64,000 nucleotides of DNA, from positions 50,304,439-50,368,438 of the forward strand of contig NC_060062.1 of assembly GCF_020283565.1 (NCBI RefSeq). Reading direction: 5' to 3'. This DNA is from Trifolium pratense (lineage: Eukaryota > Streptophyta > Magnoliopsida > Fabales > Fabaceae). Positions 32,402 through 46,699 of the stretch are shown here, in pieces. The position numbers and the translations under genes are program-made. Every line of letters starts with the position of its first letter. The stretch's first letter is position 1. The notes beneath the pieces were generated by a model. That model made no database searches. It was given only the letters and a program-made list of their open reading frames with translations, and had not been told where the DNA came from.

Positions 32402-32899
32402 CGACTTATCATGTATTGCGTATGTCCTCCAATTTCTCTTTATTATGGAATGGGAATAAAATGTCTCATTTCAAGTCCTATCATGATCTCAAGCAAGGTG
32501 ATCATTTGTCTCCTTACTCGTTCATTCCTTGTATGGAAAACTTTCTATTGCCATCAACAATGTTGTCCATTGTAACTAGCCCCTTATCCACATCTTTGAC
32601 GATGGACCTCGTCTGTCTCACATTCTCTTTGTAGATGATGTCCTCATCTTCAGCAAGGCCAAGAACTCTCAGCTTCAATTTATTATTGATCTTTTTGATC
32701 GATGTGCATTGGGTTTAAAGATAAATTTTTCACAATAAATGTCTCTCTTTGTCACATCCTTAGAGAGAAAAATCAATGTGTGGATTTAGTAAAATTTAGA
32801 GCCTCCTCATATGTTGATCTATCTATTCACGCTTCTTCTCTGGAAGACATTCTTGATTTTCTACGAAGCTGCACGGCTAGAACTTTCTTGCTTAGGTAA
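32402..32899 (+). pseudogene. Deleted LINE: reverse-transcriptase piece fused to RNase H tail
   Basis: The first part, read across frames, shows a reverse-transcriptase core: HDLKQGDHLSPYSF, then LSHILFVDDVLIF with the catalytic Y/F-x-D-D variant FVDD, and LFDRCALGLKINF. The next frame reads VSLCHILREKNQCVDLVKF and ends LRSCTARTFLLR, the C-terminal end of LINE RNase H. The two halves, normally well over a kilobase apart, abut near 32730. Frameshifts and stops make it non-functional. Confidence 0.7.
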
Positions 32900-33443
32900 T
32901 AATCATTTCTTTTTTTCTTTGCCTCTGTTCTTTTCTTTTTACTTAGCTTTGTAGCGCAAAAAAGTCTCGTTAACCAATATACTTTGGATTGCATCATCAC
33001 GAGTATAACCTACATTGTTTTTTTATTAATTAGTCTTATAATTTCACCGTTAATGTGCAAATTAAGAGTTTAATATAATTAATTTTTTATATCCAGAAAA
33101 ACATATTAATTTCTTTTGAGGAAAGTAGGAGTTTTACTAGTTTTTCCTTTTTTTTATTACCAAAGTAGGAGCTTTACTGTTAAAAATACTAAGTTTAGGT
33201 TTTCATTTTAAATAAATGAAATACTAGAAGATAACTTTATTAAATTAAATTCATAATAATAACTTAATTAAATTATTCTTTTTCATATTGATTATTCATT
33301 ATATTTAAAACATAGTGAATAATATTGATTTTTTTGGTTTACAGTGAGCTGAGAATCGAACTCAGGACCTATTACATACTACCCAAACCCATAATATTGA
33401 TTTGACACAAATCATCAAAAACAAATTATTAATATATATAGTA
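32900..33443. other. Intergenic AT-rich DNA
   Basis: No gene seen. The T-rich start may be the 3' tail of the LINE remnant. A GAGAATCGAACTCAGGACC word near 33352 is a common repeat-type sequence. Confidence 0.4.
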
Positions 33444-33968
33444 TTAATTAAAGGGGGCTGCTAATTTAGACCCAGTTGGGTCTAAATTAGCAAGGTGCAC
33501 CTTTTGAGTTGGATAAAAATACCCTTTCTTTTTTAAAAAAAAAAAAAAAAACATATTGGCGCTGATCCAGTGTCGCGCGCCTACCGCAGGACCACCGTTA
33601 CAGACCGTTGATTTCCATCAGACGGCCAAGAGATGATCTCATCATGGCTGTCGGATCAATCAGACAGTCCAGATCATCCATCTCCATGATAAGCCAGCGC
33701 GTGCACCACACTAGATCTTCCCCTGGAGAGAGAAAATTTCATTTTAAAAAAGCAGGACACGTGTCAACTGCTGGGTGGTTGGCGTGTTTTTTTTTTCATT
33801 TAATACTTTAAACTCAATTATTTCGTTGTAAATTAATTTTTTATTTTTTTATTTTTATACCAAAATTCATAATTTTTTTTTTCTACAAATAGAGACTTGG
33901 TTCGTTTGATTTGGACACAAAAAAAAAAACTCAATTTTTCACTACCTTTAATTATCTTTATATAATAC

Positions 33969-34259
33969 TGTGAAACCATTTAGCTGGTAGAATGGTTTCA
34001 CAGTATAACTCTCTGAAACCATTTTACTGGTAGAATGGTTTCAGTGAGTAATTTCTTAATTGTTTGCTTCTGAAACCATTCTGAAACCATTTAGCTGGTA
34101 CAATGGTTTCAGAGCGTTGTACTTTGAAACCATTTCACTGATAGAATGGTTTCAGGGGAGTTGATTTTTAATTGTTTGCTTCTGAAACCATTTTACTGTT
34201 AGAATGGTTTCACAGTATAACTCTCTGAAACCATTCTTCCAGCTAAATGGTTTCAGAAG
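33969..34259. repeat. Array of six TGAAACCATT…AATGGTTTCA hairpins
   Basis: Six units, each a near-perfect palindrome: CTGAAACCATT, then 10-12 bases such as TTACTGGTAG, then AATGGTTTCAG. Spacers alternate between two types (AGTATAACTCTC and TTAATTGTTTGCTTC). Confidence 0.88.
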
Positions 34260-34267
34260 CAAACAAT

Positions 34268-34704
34268 AGTTTTTAATTACCGTTTTATCTCATTTAATTA
34301 ACGAAAAATAGTTTCAGGTCTCAAAAAATTTCATAAAATATACCAAAAGTTCCAGAATATTATCTAATATTTTATTAGAAACAAATAAAAAAACAATTGA
34401 TTTCAGAGTACAAATCTATGAAATTATTATTATTATTTGTTAAATGGTTTTAAATAATCAGCGGAATTTGTGAAAATAATTTCATGACTTGAACTAGGGA
34501 GAGTGAGGTACACAAGAGGGTTCTAAATAATTCATAGTACTTTACATAAAATTTTGGAAATTTTTTATGGAATTATAATATTTTTAATTACATTTTTACT
34601 CATTTAATTAACTAAAAATAGTTTCGGGTCTCCAAAAATTTCATACAATATACCAAAATTTCCAGAATATTATCTACTATTTTATTATGAAAAAATAAAA
34701 AAAA
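34268..34704. repeat. Internal direct repeat of about 130 bp
   Basis: The block TTTTTAATTAC … TAGTTTC(A/G)GGTCTC … CCAGAATATTATCTA … TTTTATTA occurs at about 34268-34396 and again at about 34576-34704 with scattered changes. Confidence 0.75.
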
Positions 34705-35174
34705 ATAGAGCCTCCCTGAGGCCGCACGCGCCCCCACGCGCCGCCGGTGAGAGTGGGCGTGGGCGACGCGCACTGTTCATCGTCCCTCCCACCCGTTTTA
34801 TGCAGAAACGGGTCGTGCGACCCGGTTTTTGACCCGGTTCGATCTCCCTCAATATTCAACGAAACTCGACGTTCCTTATATGGATTTTGATCGTTTTTCA
34901 ATTTTACAAAGGTTTCCGGTATTAGTTTTTGAAATCGGCGTTCGATTCGCACGTAAAATGAGGTCGAAATTTGGAAGAAATTTAAAAAATGTAATAGTTG
35001 TTCTATTGTTTCAAAAAAAAAAAAAGGGTATTTTTATGATGCAAATTACATACATGCCCCAGTTGCTCTATTGTTTCAAAAAAAAAAAAAAAAGGTATTT
35101 TTGTCCAACTCAAAAGGTGCACCTTGCTAACTTAGACCTAACTAGGGTCTAAGTTAGAAAACCCCATAATTAAA

Positions 35175-35924
35175 TTATACAAAAGAAACATAATATTTAA
35201 CAATATTTTATAAAAAAAGAAAAGCATAATGTTTAATAGTGTTGAAAATAAAAATAACACTCACTTTATTCCAAAAACATAAATAACACTTGTTTTAAAA
35301 TATTTTTATTGTAAATATGACACTATAAATGAAATCGGTGCAATATCTCATTATTTTTGCAAAATATAAGTGTGACTAAATTATATTCACTATTGCAAAT
35401 ATTATACTCACCCCAAAGCTCGTCCATGAATTTTTCTTGCTCACCTGTCTAGCTAGCATGTTGTTTCATAATCCTGAATGGTGTGGAATGTCGATAGAGG
35501 AAACACACATCTATTCTTATCTAGTTTGTACTTTGTATCTTGCTGACTTGCAGAGATATATAACCAAACCAACATGTGATTCTTGAAAATTATAGAAGAA
35601 AATTATACACAACCTAAAACAGGAGGGCCCACATTCCTTGATACTAACATTAATCCTCATACATATGAAAAGCTATAGCCTCACATGAAATGATCTAAAT
35701 CCTCACATGCCCATCATTTCCTTTGCAGGATTAATTATTAGTCAAGTTTCAGAACAAACATACACACTCTCCACCTTAGTCAAATACAGAATGCTTAAAT
35801 AAAATTTCACTAACACTTTATAGTAGCATATACTAGATAACAACATTGAACATCAAATTGCAGCAAAGAAGACATTGCAAATGAAACAAAAATATTCCTT
35901 GTCTAAAGTCTAAAAAAGTGTAAA
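35175..35924. other. Intergenic / 3' UTR of the USP gene
   Basis: No gene recognised. The last 100-200 bases probably hold the minus-strand 3' UTR. Confidence 0.4.
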
Positions 35925-38198
35925 CTACAATGGCAAAAGCATGACAGGACAGGGAATGAACTCAGCAAGCAAATTTGCATCTATATGCTTTGTATGAATT
36001 GCTTCCATGCTAATAACTACCAAATCCAAATTAAGTTCATCAGCAACATCACCAATTATTGCCGTTGGCTTACTTCCATCACCAAGCCGCTCAAGCAATT
36101 TATAGTCCTTCAATCCACCTGTATTTTTCATTATTAAATACAAAACACAATGATGGGATGAATAATGATTTATAATAACTCTTACACCTTAAGCCCGCTT
36201 ATATTTCATAAATGTTTAGTTGGAACTGATTAAAACAATGAGCGAAACAAATGAATATCGCATCATTCTTAACACTGCCGCTGCATTTGATTAGCTACAA
36301 AATGAAGGGCTTGGTTTCACAAAACACTTGTTCTATGTTTTATTTAAAATAGGGTTATGGGATTAGACAAAGTAACTCTAAAAATTTGTTACTTAATAAT
36401 TTAGACCATCCCTTAAAAAAGAAAAAATACCCAAAACGTTTTCTCTTCCCAGGCCAGTCTCCCCTCATCCCTCCCCTTTCATCCTCTTTTACCCTTCACT
36501 CCCTCAAATCCCCTTCTTACCCAAGACAAAAATTATGCATGAATCAATTACATGTATTGTGTTATTCTGCTTGTGCTGTAAATAATTGTGTATCAAATCC
36601 TATAATTCATTGTGTGTACATCCTTTTAGGATCTTAAATCAATTAATCAAAGTTGTGCTTTCACCACAATTCTATAGGAGTAGCTCAACTAAAATACACA
36701 ACAAACTTACAATTCAAAAACATTCTAAGATAATGCTAAAGCTGGGAAGGGATGTTGATGCTCATCAAACAAGGAAACATATTATTGATAATGTACCTTC
36801 AAGGGCCTCAACAAGAAAATGACTCGGTTCCTCTAAAGTGATTACTATCAATCACTGATAAATAAATCAAGGGTTGGTATTGCATACAAATACATAACAA
36901 ATCATGAGCATCTTGAAATATCAATCATTCTTTTTTACGTCACTAGTTTACTACTCGCTTTAGAAGAGCTAACTCCACAACAAAAAAAAAAGAATTCAAC
37001 GACTGATGAATAGACAAAAAGCTTTATACAAACCTTCAGATATATGCCAACGGATGCTAGATAGTTGGGTCTCATGCTCAGGCAGTGACTCCTTCTGCTG
37101 TTCATCGATAACTACACAAGTATATAAAGTACATAAAGCAAAAATGTAAAAAGATTTTCCTTTGCAGCTTCATACAAACACCCTAATAAAAATGCATAAC
37201 ATCAACACAATGTATACACACACTCACACAATCACACATATTAACATACCTACAACTGTTATGTCAGCTCCATACTTTTTAGCTAAGGCAGTAGTAGTAG
37301 CTATAGCCTGGTAAAATAAAAATAGCCACAACCACAAGTCAATATTTAATGAAGAAATGCACAAAATTAAGAGTCTGCTTGAATTGACTTTATTTAAGCT
37401 TATCTGATGACATAGCACTTGTGAGACTGTTTGACATTGCTTATAAAAACAACTTACTATCTTATACAAAAGCCGCACATATGCTATAATAAACACTTAA
37501 TTAAATGCATGTTTGGTTCCACTTCTAGAGGGGTCAAAATTGATTTTGGCATGTTTGGTTTCTCTAAATTAGCATTGATTTTGACTCTAGAATTTATTCT
37601 ACTTGAAGCTAAAAATTGTAGCTTCTGATTCTATAATTGATTTTTACACTCAAATTTTTTATTCAACTCACTTTTACATGGATATATCCTTACATAAATC
37701 ACTTTACATTCGACTCAAATTCAGTCAAAATCAATTTTACAAAATAAAAAAATTAAACAAAAAAATAAAAGAAAATAACCTGTTTTGTTCCCTCAGATAG
37801 ATAGGGTTTTCTATCAGTAATTGGCAAAAGCAAATGCTTAAACTGCGTAAATGCATCAGAAGCCACACTAACTTCAGGTTCTTGTGCTTTGGACTTAACT
37901 GAATTAATTAATATAAAACAAAACAATGGCGAAATTACATGCATCAGAGATGGACGAGTTAATTGGGGAAAAAAAAGCGGTAATAGAAGTAAAGTTAATT
38001 GAATTAAGAAGTTTAATAATTACCGATGATCCTGGTGCGGAGGGTGGAAAATGGAGAAGGGTTATGAAGTGTGGAAGGGGGGTTGAAGAGATTAGAGGAG
38101 ATGGAAGAGGATTGGTTGAAGAAAATGGAGGGTTTTGGAGAGATGGAAGAGGGTTTAACAAGTTGAAGCGGTGGTGGCAGAGAGTGAGTAAACGCCAT
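35925..38198 (-). CDS. USP-fold (adenine nucleotide alpha hydrolase-like) protein, probably plastid-targeted
   Basis: Five coding exons: 38024-38198, 37780-37898, 37250-37307, 37034-37111, 35925-36118; 207 residues, phases close exactly. Residues 1-58 are Ser/Pro-rich with few acids (MAFTHSLPPPLQLVKPSS…), like a chloroplast transit peptide. The rest follows the universal stress protein fold: a first strand FKHLLLPIT, helix AIATTTALAKKYGADITVV, and the final VISMEAIHTKHIDANLLAEF and PCPVMLLPL. The usual ATP-binding G-x2-G-x9-G-S/T motif is absent, so it is probably a non-ATP-binding member. Role unknown; USP proteins are often stress-related. A MITE-like repeat lies in the second intron, and an (ATT)9 microsatellite is just upstream. 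Confidence 0.82.
37505..37745. repeat. MITE-like repeat in the USP gene second intron
   Basis: GCATGTTTGGTTCCACTTCTAGAGG and the TCAAAATTGATTTTG / TCAAAATCAATTTTA words at both ends suggest a known-style legume MITE; borders uncertain. Confidence 0.45.
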
Positions 38199-38279
38199 GG
38201 GTGCTGTGCTTTGATTGATTTCAGTTCTCAGAAGAGTGTAGAAGTGAGTTCCAGACAAAAGGAAATAGTGGAAAATTAC

Positions 38280-38306
38280 ATTATTATTATTATTATTATT
38301 ATTATT
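38280..38306. repeat. (ATT)9 microsatellite
   Basis: Nine perfect ATT units, about 80 bases upstream of the USP start codon, followed at 38353-38376 by AAT-rich repeats. Confidence 0.9.
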
Positions 38307-38712
38307 TTTGGAAAATTATTATATTATTGAAAACTAATTAACCACAAAAAATAAATAATAATAATAATAAAATAATAAAATAGAAAAAATTAAGTATCTC
38401 AAGAGAATAATTTATTCTTTTATTTTAAGAAATAGTAAAAGAGGATTAAGGCAAAATAGCAAAGATAAAAGTGAAAAAAAAGATTCTATAGACTAAGAAA
38501 TTATATTGAAACAGCTTCTCAAAAAACTTACTTCACAAACTATTGAGATAAACTCATGTAGCCAACACCTACATCTCTACTTTGGTGAAGGGAACTTATA
38601 AGTCAATCAAAGTTATAAACTATCTAGCTTATTGAACTTGCCAAAGACAGAATGTCGAAACGAATCAGAATATCACAGCTCAACTAGAATTAAACCAAGA
38701 AAAGCTTCCTAA
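38307..38712. other. Spacer between USP promoter and peroxidase 3' end
   Basis: AT-rich; includes probable USP promoter and the peroxidase 3' UTR (near 38500-38712). No other gene. Confidence 0.45.
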
Positions 38713-40743
<2,031 letters not shown>

Positions 40744-40803
40744 GCAAGCAAATTAGTACTATTAATTCAATGTTTCTTAGCTTCTAGTTGTGGATAACAT
40801 TGT

Positions 40804-40811
40804 TATTTATA
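40804..40811 (-). promoter_or_regulatory. TATA box of the peroxidase gene
   Basis: Minus-strand CTCTATAAATAACAATG, a strong TATAAATA match about 60-70 bases upstream of the start codon at 40743. Confidence 0.65.
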
Positions 40812-41563
40812 GAGTGGAAAAAAGTGATTAGTTAGTTATTGATATGATGTAGCTTAAGACAACCAATTTGTTTAAGTAGAATTATCAATGTAGTAATGTC
40901 AAAGCATTTTCATCAGTATTACCAAAAGGCAATCATGTTTTCTTTTCTTTCTGGTATATTGTCCTATACCTAATGTGAGAAATGATATGTTAGGTTATTA
41001 GATTACTATGTTTCTGTTGGCTCTTTAATGTGGATTTGATGTTAGGTCATGCCAAAGTTTGATAAGAGCTAACAAAATCAACTACTATTACATATATTTC
41101 CTTGTTCTTACCAACAAGGCAAGGCTAGGGACATGACCTCAATAATATGATGGAAGAATCTAAGATGGTTTCGGTTGAGCCATCTCAGTTGTTTCTTTTT
41201 CTTCCTAAACTTGCATTCTAAGCATTTTAACTTTGTTAGTTATGATGTTGACAAGGTATTTTTCCAAAGTCATAATTATTGGAGCTTTTAGTGGTAATGT
41301 GGATTGTAGTCCAAAGGTGCTAATTACTAATTAGAAACATTAATATTCAGTGTCCTAAATAAGAAAATAAAAGACAAAAGCAATTGCCTCTCATGGGTTT
41401 CATAATGTGAAGATCTTTTGGATTGACAATTGAAGATATACTCTATAAAACTTTTTTTTTACACTATAAAACTTTTAAAAAACAAAAAAACTTGATATCT
41501 GACTCAAAAACCGACTAATCGGTATAAAACGTTCTTAAATGAGTGCCACTATTCATAATTATG
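40812..41563. other. Peroxidase upstream region
   Basis: AT-rich promoter-proximal sequence; no gene or clear element. Confidence 0.45.
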
Positions 41564-41765
41564 GGATTAAGCTTGTCACGAATATCGAGGCCTAACGCAT
41601 CCTTACAAAACCGGCTTGTAAGGTGAGGATTGTCTCCTCTTTATAAACTCTTCTCAAGAGTCCTATCTATCTGATGTGGGACTAAATCCCACCGAGTGTT
41701 GGCCGCTAACACACCCCCTCACGCTTCAGCCCGGCCCAATAGGCCTGAAGCGTGAACGATGTCGA
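41564..41765 (-). repeat. Probable LTR-retrotransposon end fragment
   Basis: On the minus strand, GAAGCGTGAGGGGGTG (a polypurine tract) precedes TGTTAGCGGCCAACACTCGG and GATTTAGTCCCACATCAG, then a CCTCACCTTACAAGCCGG segment. This reads as a polypurine tract followed by the start of an LTR. Only this end is present; no matching partner found. Confidence 0.4.
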
Positions 41766-42208
41766 AAGCCCAACGATAGTAACTTTTTATTAAAAAATAA
41801 TAATAATTTATTAAAATATTACTATACATTAAATATAAAATGCAATTTTTATATTATCAATTCTTGTTAAATACATTGGCCTTTACCTCATAGACTCTGA
41901 TTTATTTATTTATTTGTACCGACTTGTGCATTGACTTGTCCAGTTATTGCAATGTTTTTGGAGATAATCAGCATTGAAAATAAAAGATTCCAACCAACTG
42001 CCGTATAACATATAATGTGAGAATGGAATTTCTGTAGTTTACAACTCTGCTATTGCTATGTACTTATTATTTACAAACCCAAGATCAAATTAATGCTATG
42101 AAAACTATAAAAAAAAAAACACAAAAAAGGAAGCAATATTGCTTCTCGTATGATAAAATTAATAAGCCTATTAATTTAAACAATACATAATAGAATGACA
42201 GAAAGATG
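41766..42208. other. Spacer, 3' flank of protease gene A
   Basis: AT-rich; probably contains the minus-strand 3' UTR. No gene. Confidence 0.4.
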
Positions 42209-45200
42209 CTAAAAGAAGGCTATAAGTGTAAAAAGGATCACCATATATGCAAAAGTAGGCTTCATCCTAAATGACTGACTAGGTGAAAGTCTGCCAGTAT
42301 TACTTGATGGTTCTGATTTAGCCACAGGATTCACAGCAATAGCAGGGGAAATTGCAGGAGGGTGAGATTTGTTTATAGGCATTGTATTGGAGAGCACTTC
42401 ATCAGTACCTGATAAGAAGATCATATTTCAATGTTTCAACAACAATCAATGGAAAAGAGAAGTAAAATGTGCCCCAAGATCTTAATGCTTAAGAGGTTAA
42501 TTACACTCACAGTTAGATTCCTTCCAACCAAGATTCATGTTCTCGCGATCGAAGACTATACGGTAACCAGTCATGAAGTTTTCTGCATGAAGTCATATAT
42601 GGTCTTGTCATGACATTGTTACAAGTTACAACTAAGAATAAAAGGCATAGATTAACAAAATAGTTTCAAAATGGACAATATAATTGATAACTCTGAATGA
42701 AAAACTTTATCATCATATATTTTCGTAGAAGAAATATTTCTTCTGTTATACTCACGTCCAATGATATTCAAATTGCCACTTTTTTGTATCCCCAAACAAA
42801 CAAGATTTCCTTCAACCTGGATGATCACAAAAGGAATCAGAGATTAAGAAGGTAAAGCATCATTTTAGGAATGAAAAAACCAAAAATTTGAGCTTATGTT
42901 CTCACCTCACTAGAAACTGGTACTATTGGATCCGTGACATAATAATCGTCTCCACCTTTCATTGTTAGATTCAAAAAGGGAACTTCAATTGTCTGATCTG
43001 GACTGCAGGTAAAGTAGAATTAAATTCAGTACCTAATAATAATTGTTTATAAAAAAGAAGAAAAATTGATTGTTTCTTTCAAACCTTTATTACCTTATGT
43101 CATAACAATATTCAAAAGGGAGATCAGAATCGGGTGATTGAGGTGAATGTCGAACAGCTTTGATCAGAGAATTGAACTACAAACATAATGAAAATATTTT
43201 AACAACAAATGACATGGAATTCCTTATTCCATATTGATAAACTATATAATACCTTCTCAGATATTAGTGTATAAGCTGGGTCATTTAGGTATGTGAACGA
43301 GGTACCAGAGTCGAAAATTGCATGAAACTCAAGATCAGAAGCATTTCCTCCCACAACAATTTGTGTAACGGTGATGTTATAGGTTGGACTGGCAAGAAAT
43401 ATCCAAGGTCAAAATCCAAATAAGCACTAGTAAGTTAGACACTTTTTCATGTTTTCTTTTGCATAATTTGATAACTTTTTGTTAAAAGAGAAATGACGAT
43501 AACATCCACTTACTGCAATTCCCTGAGGTTGAATGGTGTTTTTCCTTGGTCCGAGCTGCCAGTATCACCAAATGTGATTCTTCCGGAACCTTCAGATCCA
43601 AAACACATTGAAAAAGAATCTGAAATAAGCCCCTTTTGGGCTAGGATGCTCGGAACAGATACATTTTCCATACCAAGTCCAAATAAACCATTTGGAGCTG
43701 CACCATTTAGAAACACACCAGTCTGAACTTGGCCACAACTGCAATAAAATTGATCTCAAATTCCGTAAATTGGTATTAGGAAGACACACTCTAAAGGTTA
43801 TCAATAGCAAGAAAATGAGAAACATCGAAGACAAAAGGGTAATTTATAGAAGGAAGTTTCAAAGAGAGAATCAAACATTACAGAAGCAATTGTGTTGACT
43901 ATTAGTTTAAGGATCACTACTGGAAACTAGGAATCAAAGCGAAGTGATTTGACCAAGAATGCATTCAGGCTTCAAAATACAACACGGCCAATATAATTTC
44001 TCAGCAAGATTTTGAGAATTTTACCCAATAGTAATTTGTGTGTCAACATCTTTTGTTTGATCATTATCTGTAATCAAGTGTAAGACATCTTCTATCAAGA
44101 ATCCAGAAGACGAAGTATCATTTGAAAGATACTCAACTTCATAGCGACAACTACTACGAGATGAAGGGCATTGTGTTTGTTTACACATGTTGCTATTGCA
44201 TGGAACATTTTCCCTTGTAGATGACTTATCAAGCTCATAGATATTAAGATCAATTGTCTGAAAATGAAAAATAAATAAATTAAAGAGAGACACGTTCTGT
44301 TTAGAATTCCCAAAAAAAACATAGGTAAAAAAGAAAAGAGAATCCATTTAATCAAGACTAACCATCAAGATATCTAACAAGTAACAATTAATTAAGATGA
44401 AAATAAAGTTTCATATAAGTATCGTTATTACAAAGGAAACACAATACTAATACAAAGTATAGTGATAGAGTCACTATAGTTGAGTAATGAGTATGAATCT
44501 TAACCAGCAAAAAGAGAGTGCAAAGAGCATACCTTCCCAGTTTGTGTCTTTAAGCCACGCACGCAACTGGTACAATTACAAGGTAACCAGAACAAGTCAC
44601 TCCCGGTATCTAACGCCACCAAAAACCACAAAGGCGGTGTCCCAACGGAAACATTGGCAAAATGCAAACTGAAATCCAAATAAAGAGGATAAATTATTAC
44701 AGACATACACAAAATCATATACAATATTCACTCTAGACTCAAATATAAGGAAAAAAGAAACTTGTCATATTTGATTGACTCAAACAAGCAAATTCTAACT
44801 AACTTCACCCTATTTAATGTTATCATTCCAAAATCCAAACATATTTTTCAATTAATGTTAATATTCTTAACTACTGTGTAAGTGATTATTTTTAGTATTT
44901 TATGTTATCATACCTAAACTTTTTTTTAATCCTAAAAAAGAAGGAGGATAAATATACTGATAAACTAAGCCCAAATTTCCTTCAACAAGTTGTATCTGGC
45001 AAGCAAAAGACTACACTCTTGTATTGTATCACAATAAAGACCAGTGAATTTTCCAGCTTAATATTATTGTTTTCAAATTAATCAAATTGACTAACAAAGA
45101 CATTGAACTCGAGTGATTAATAAACTCCACCAAATGACAGATCATTCTGGAACAATTCTTGATCAGACATTACCCAAGAACCGGAGGGTTCACGCAACAA

Positions 45201-45905
45201 AACATTAATGAAATCAATATTCATTTCCCATACACTTTCTCATGTACGAAACCAAACACAATAAATTCCCTATATTCTTTTGAAAAATACTAGTAACAAG
45301 TACTACCTTATAGCATTGTTTAGGAATCTCAATAAAAAGAGATAATTTTTGTATAGAAAATGACGTAATTTATTAGTACTACTACAAATATTTGACTTAT
45401 TTTCAAGATAAAATTTTATTTTTTTGGATTCCATAAATTCTTTTTTATAGTCAAAATTCTGATAAATACCAAGACCATAAAAAAAAAAAACTTTTAAATT
45501 ATTTATTTTTAAAACAAAACTAATAAGAAAAAATAAACCAAAGTGGAATATTTAACAAGTGGGAGATAAAGTGTCATACAATCCAAATGCAGCAATTCGA
45601 AGAGTTTCATTGCCGGCGGCGAAAGTGACCGGAGTACGGTGATCAACGGCAAGTCGACGACCGTGAAAAACGCGATCTCTATGAACCATTGCAGAATAAT
45701 ATTGAGGAGTTCCTTTTTGAGGTAAAAATTCATCATCAATGCCTAGAATCTGAGTAACTGGATCGGAGAATCTATGATGGATATCCAATCCGAATTTGCC
45801 AAAACTGTAACAAGTCTGTGAAGATAAACTCAACACCATCATTAACACCAATAACACCATTGAAGAAATTACTTGTACAGAGTCATGGCTATGGTTACAA
45901 GCCAT
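42209..45905 (-). CDS. Pepsin-type (A1) aspartic protease, GPI-anchored type, copy A
   Basis: Ten exons: 45580-45905, 44533-44668, 44025-44257, 43514-43738, 43253-43388, 43094-43176, 42906-43002, 42756-42816, 42511-42582, 42209-42408. Phases close to 522 residues. The N-terminus has a hydrophobic signal (about 14-34) and HHRFSDPV, typical of plant aspartyl protease family 1-like proteins. The catalytic aspartates are in LDTGSDLFWLPC (about residue 128) and FDSGTSFTYL (about 333). FMTGYRIVFDRENMNLGWKESNC closes the fold, followed by a Ser/Pro-rich region and hydrophobic tail (MVILFTLIAFF), suggesting a GPI anchor. Probably secreted to the cell surface; substrate unknown. A tandem paralogue lies at 48355-51250 with the same exon phases. 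Confidence 0.93.
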
Positions 45906-46276
45906 GATGAAGTTGAAGAGAATGAATTTTCTATGAAGAGAAAATTTGCAGGGGAATTTTCCGGGAAAATGATATGGTTAATTTAATTTTGATGTTTGGT
46001 GGAAAATGTGGATTGAGAAGATAATGAAAGGAAGAATAAAAAGAGATGTATTTAAGAAATGATTGTGTTTGGTAGAGGATTCTATAATTCTCATTAAGTT
46101 CTTAATTTTCTGTCAAGAAAAGGTTAATTGAGATATTAATTAAGCTTAATAAGTCTTTGGTCAACTCGGTAGTTCTTGAGCCCACAGTCCACACGTATAA
46201 ATTGTGGGGACATGATCATTTAGGAGCGCATTTAATTTAGGATTTAATTTTTTTTTTATAATCAATTTAGGATTTA
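45906..46276. other. Upstream region of protease gene A
   Basis: Leader and promoter on the minus strand; no other gene. Confidence 0.45.
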
Positions 46277-46441
46277 ATTGATATACATCTGCGGTGTAAA
46301 ATAATTTTACACTATCAATCAATACCAATCATGTTTTCCGCCTCATCACCCCACTTTCTTAATATGACATGACAAAATAATGGTTATTTATTGGACGATT
46401 GTGTAAAACTATTTTACACTATTGGTGGATATCAATTAAAG
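46277..46441. mobile_element. Hairpin MITE
   Basis: Ends TTAATTGATATACATCTGCGGTGTAAAATAATTTTACAC and its complement (GTGTAAAACTATTTTACACTATTGGTGGATATCAATTAAA) enclose a short loop. About 165 bp. Each arm also contains a GTGTAAAATA-TTTTACAC palindrome. Confidence 0.7.
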
Positions 46442-46699
46442 TTAAACCATTTTAATTTATCGTTTTTTTATTTAAAGAGTACGAGAGAAATAAAGACAAA
46501 TATATATACCGTCACTTATTTTGTCAATATTTCGATGTTTGAATAATACAATTCTTCGTTTTATATTTGAAAATTACTAGTACAAAAAGAGCAAAATTAT
46601 AAAAGAAAAAAAAAAAGTAATAAATATTTTCGGAAAAGAATTCCCTCCCATGGGAATCTCTCATGTGTAACGTTCTCGCCCTTAAAATTTATTTCTATT

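Larger units (their letters stand above)
33453..35165. mobile_element. Mutator-like element with hairpin array
   Basis: The roughly 75-bp inverted ends include TAATTTAGACCCAGTTGGGTCTAAATTAGCAAGGTGCACCTTTTGAGTTGG at the left and its complement at the right. Flanks TTAATTAAA / ATAATTAAA (33444-33452, 35166-35174) form a 9-bp duplication with one mismatch. No transposase. Inside are an array of hairpins (33969-34259), a large direct repeat (34268-34396 and 34576-34704) and a GC-rich block (about 34712-34990) unlike its AT-rich surroundings, possibly captured host sequence. Confidence 0.8.

Noticed and set aside
33969..34259. CRISPR-like array
   Set aside because: Units are palindromes with two alternating repeated spacers inside a plant transposon; spacers are not unique and there is no cas context.
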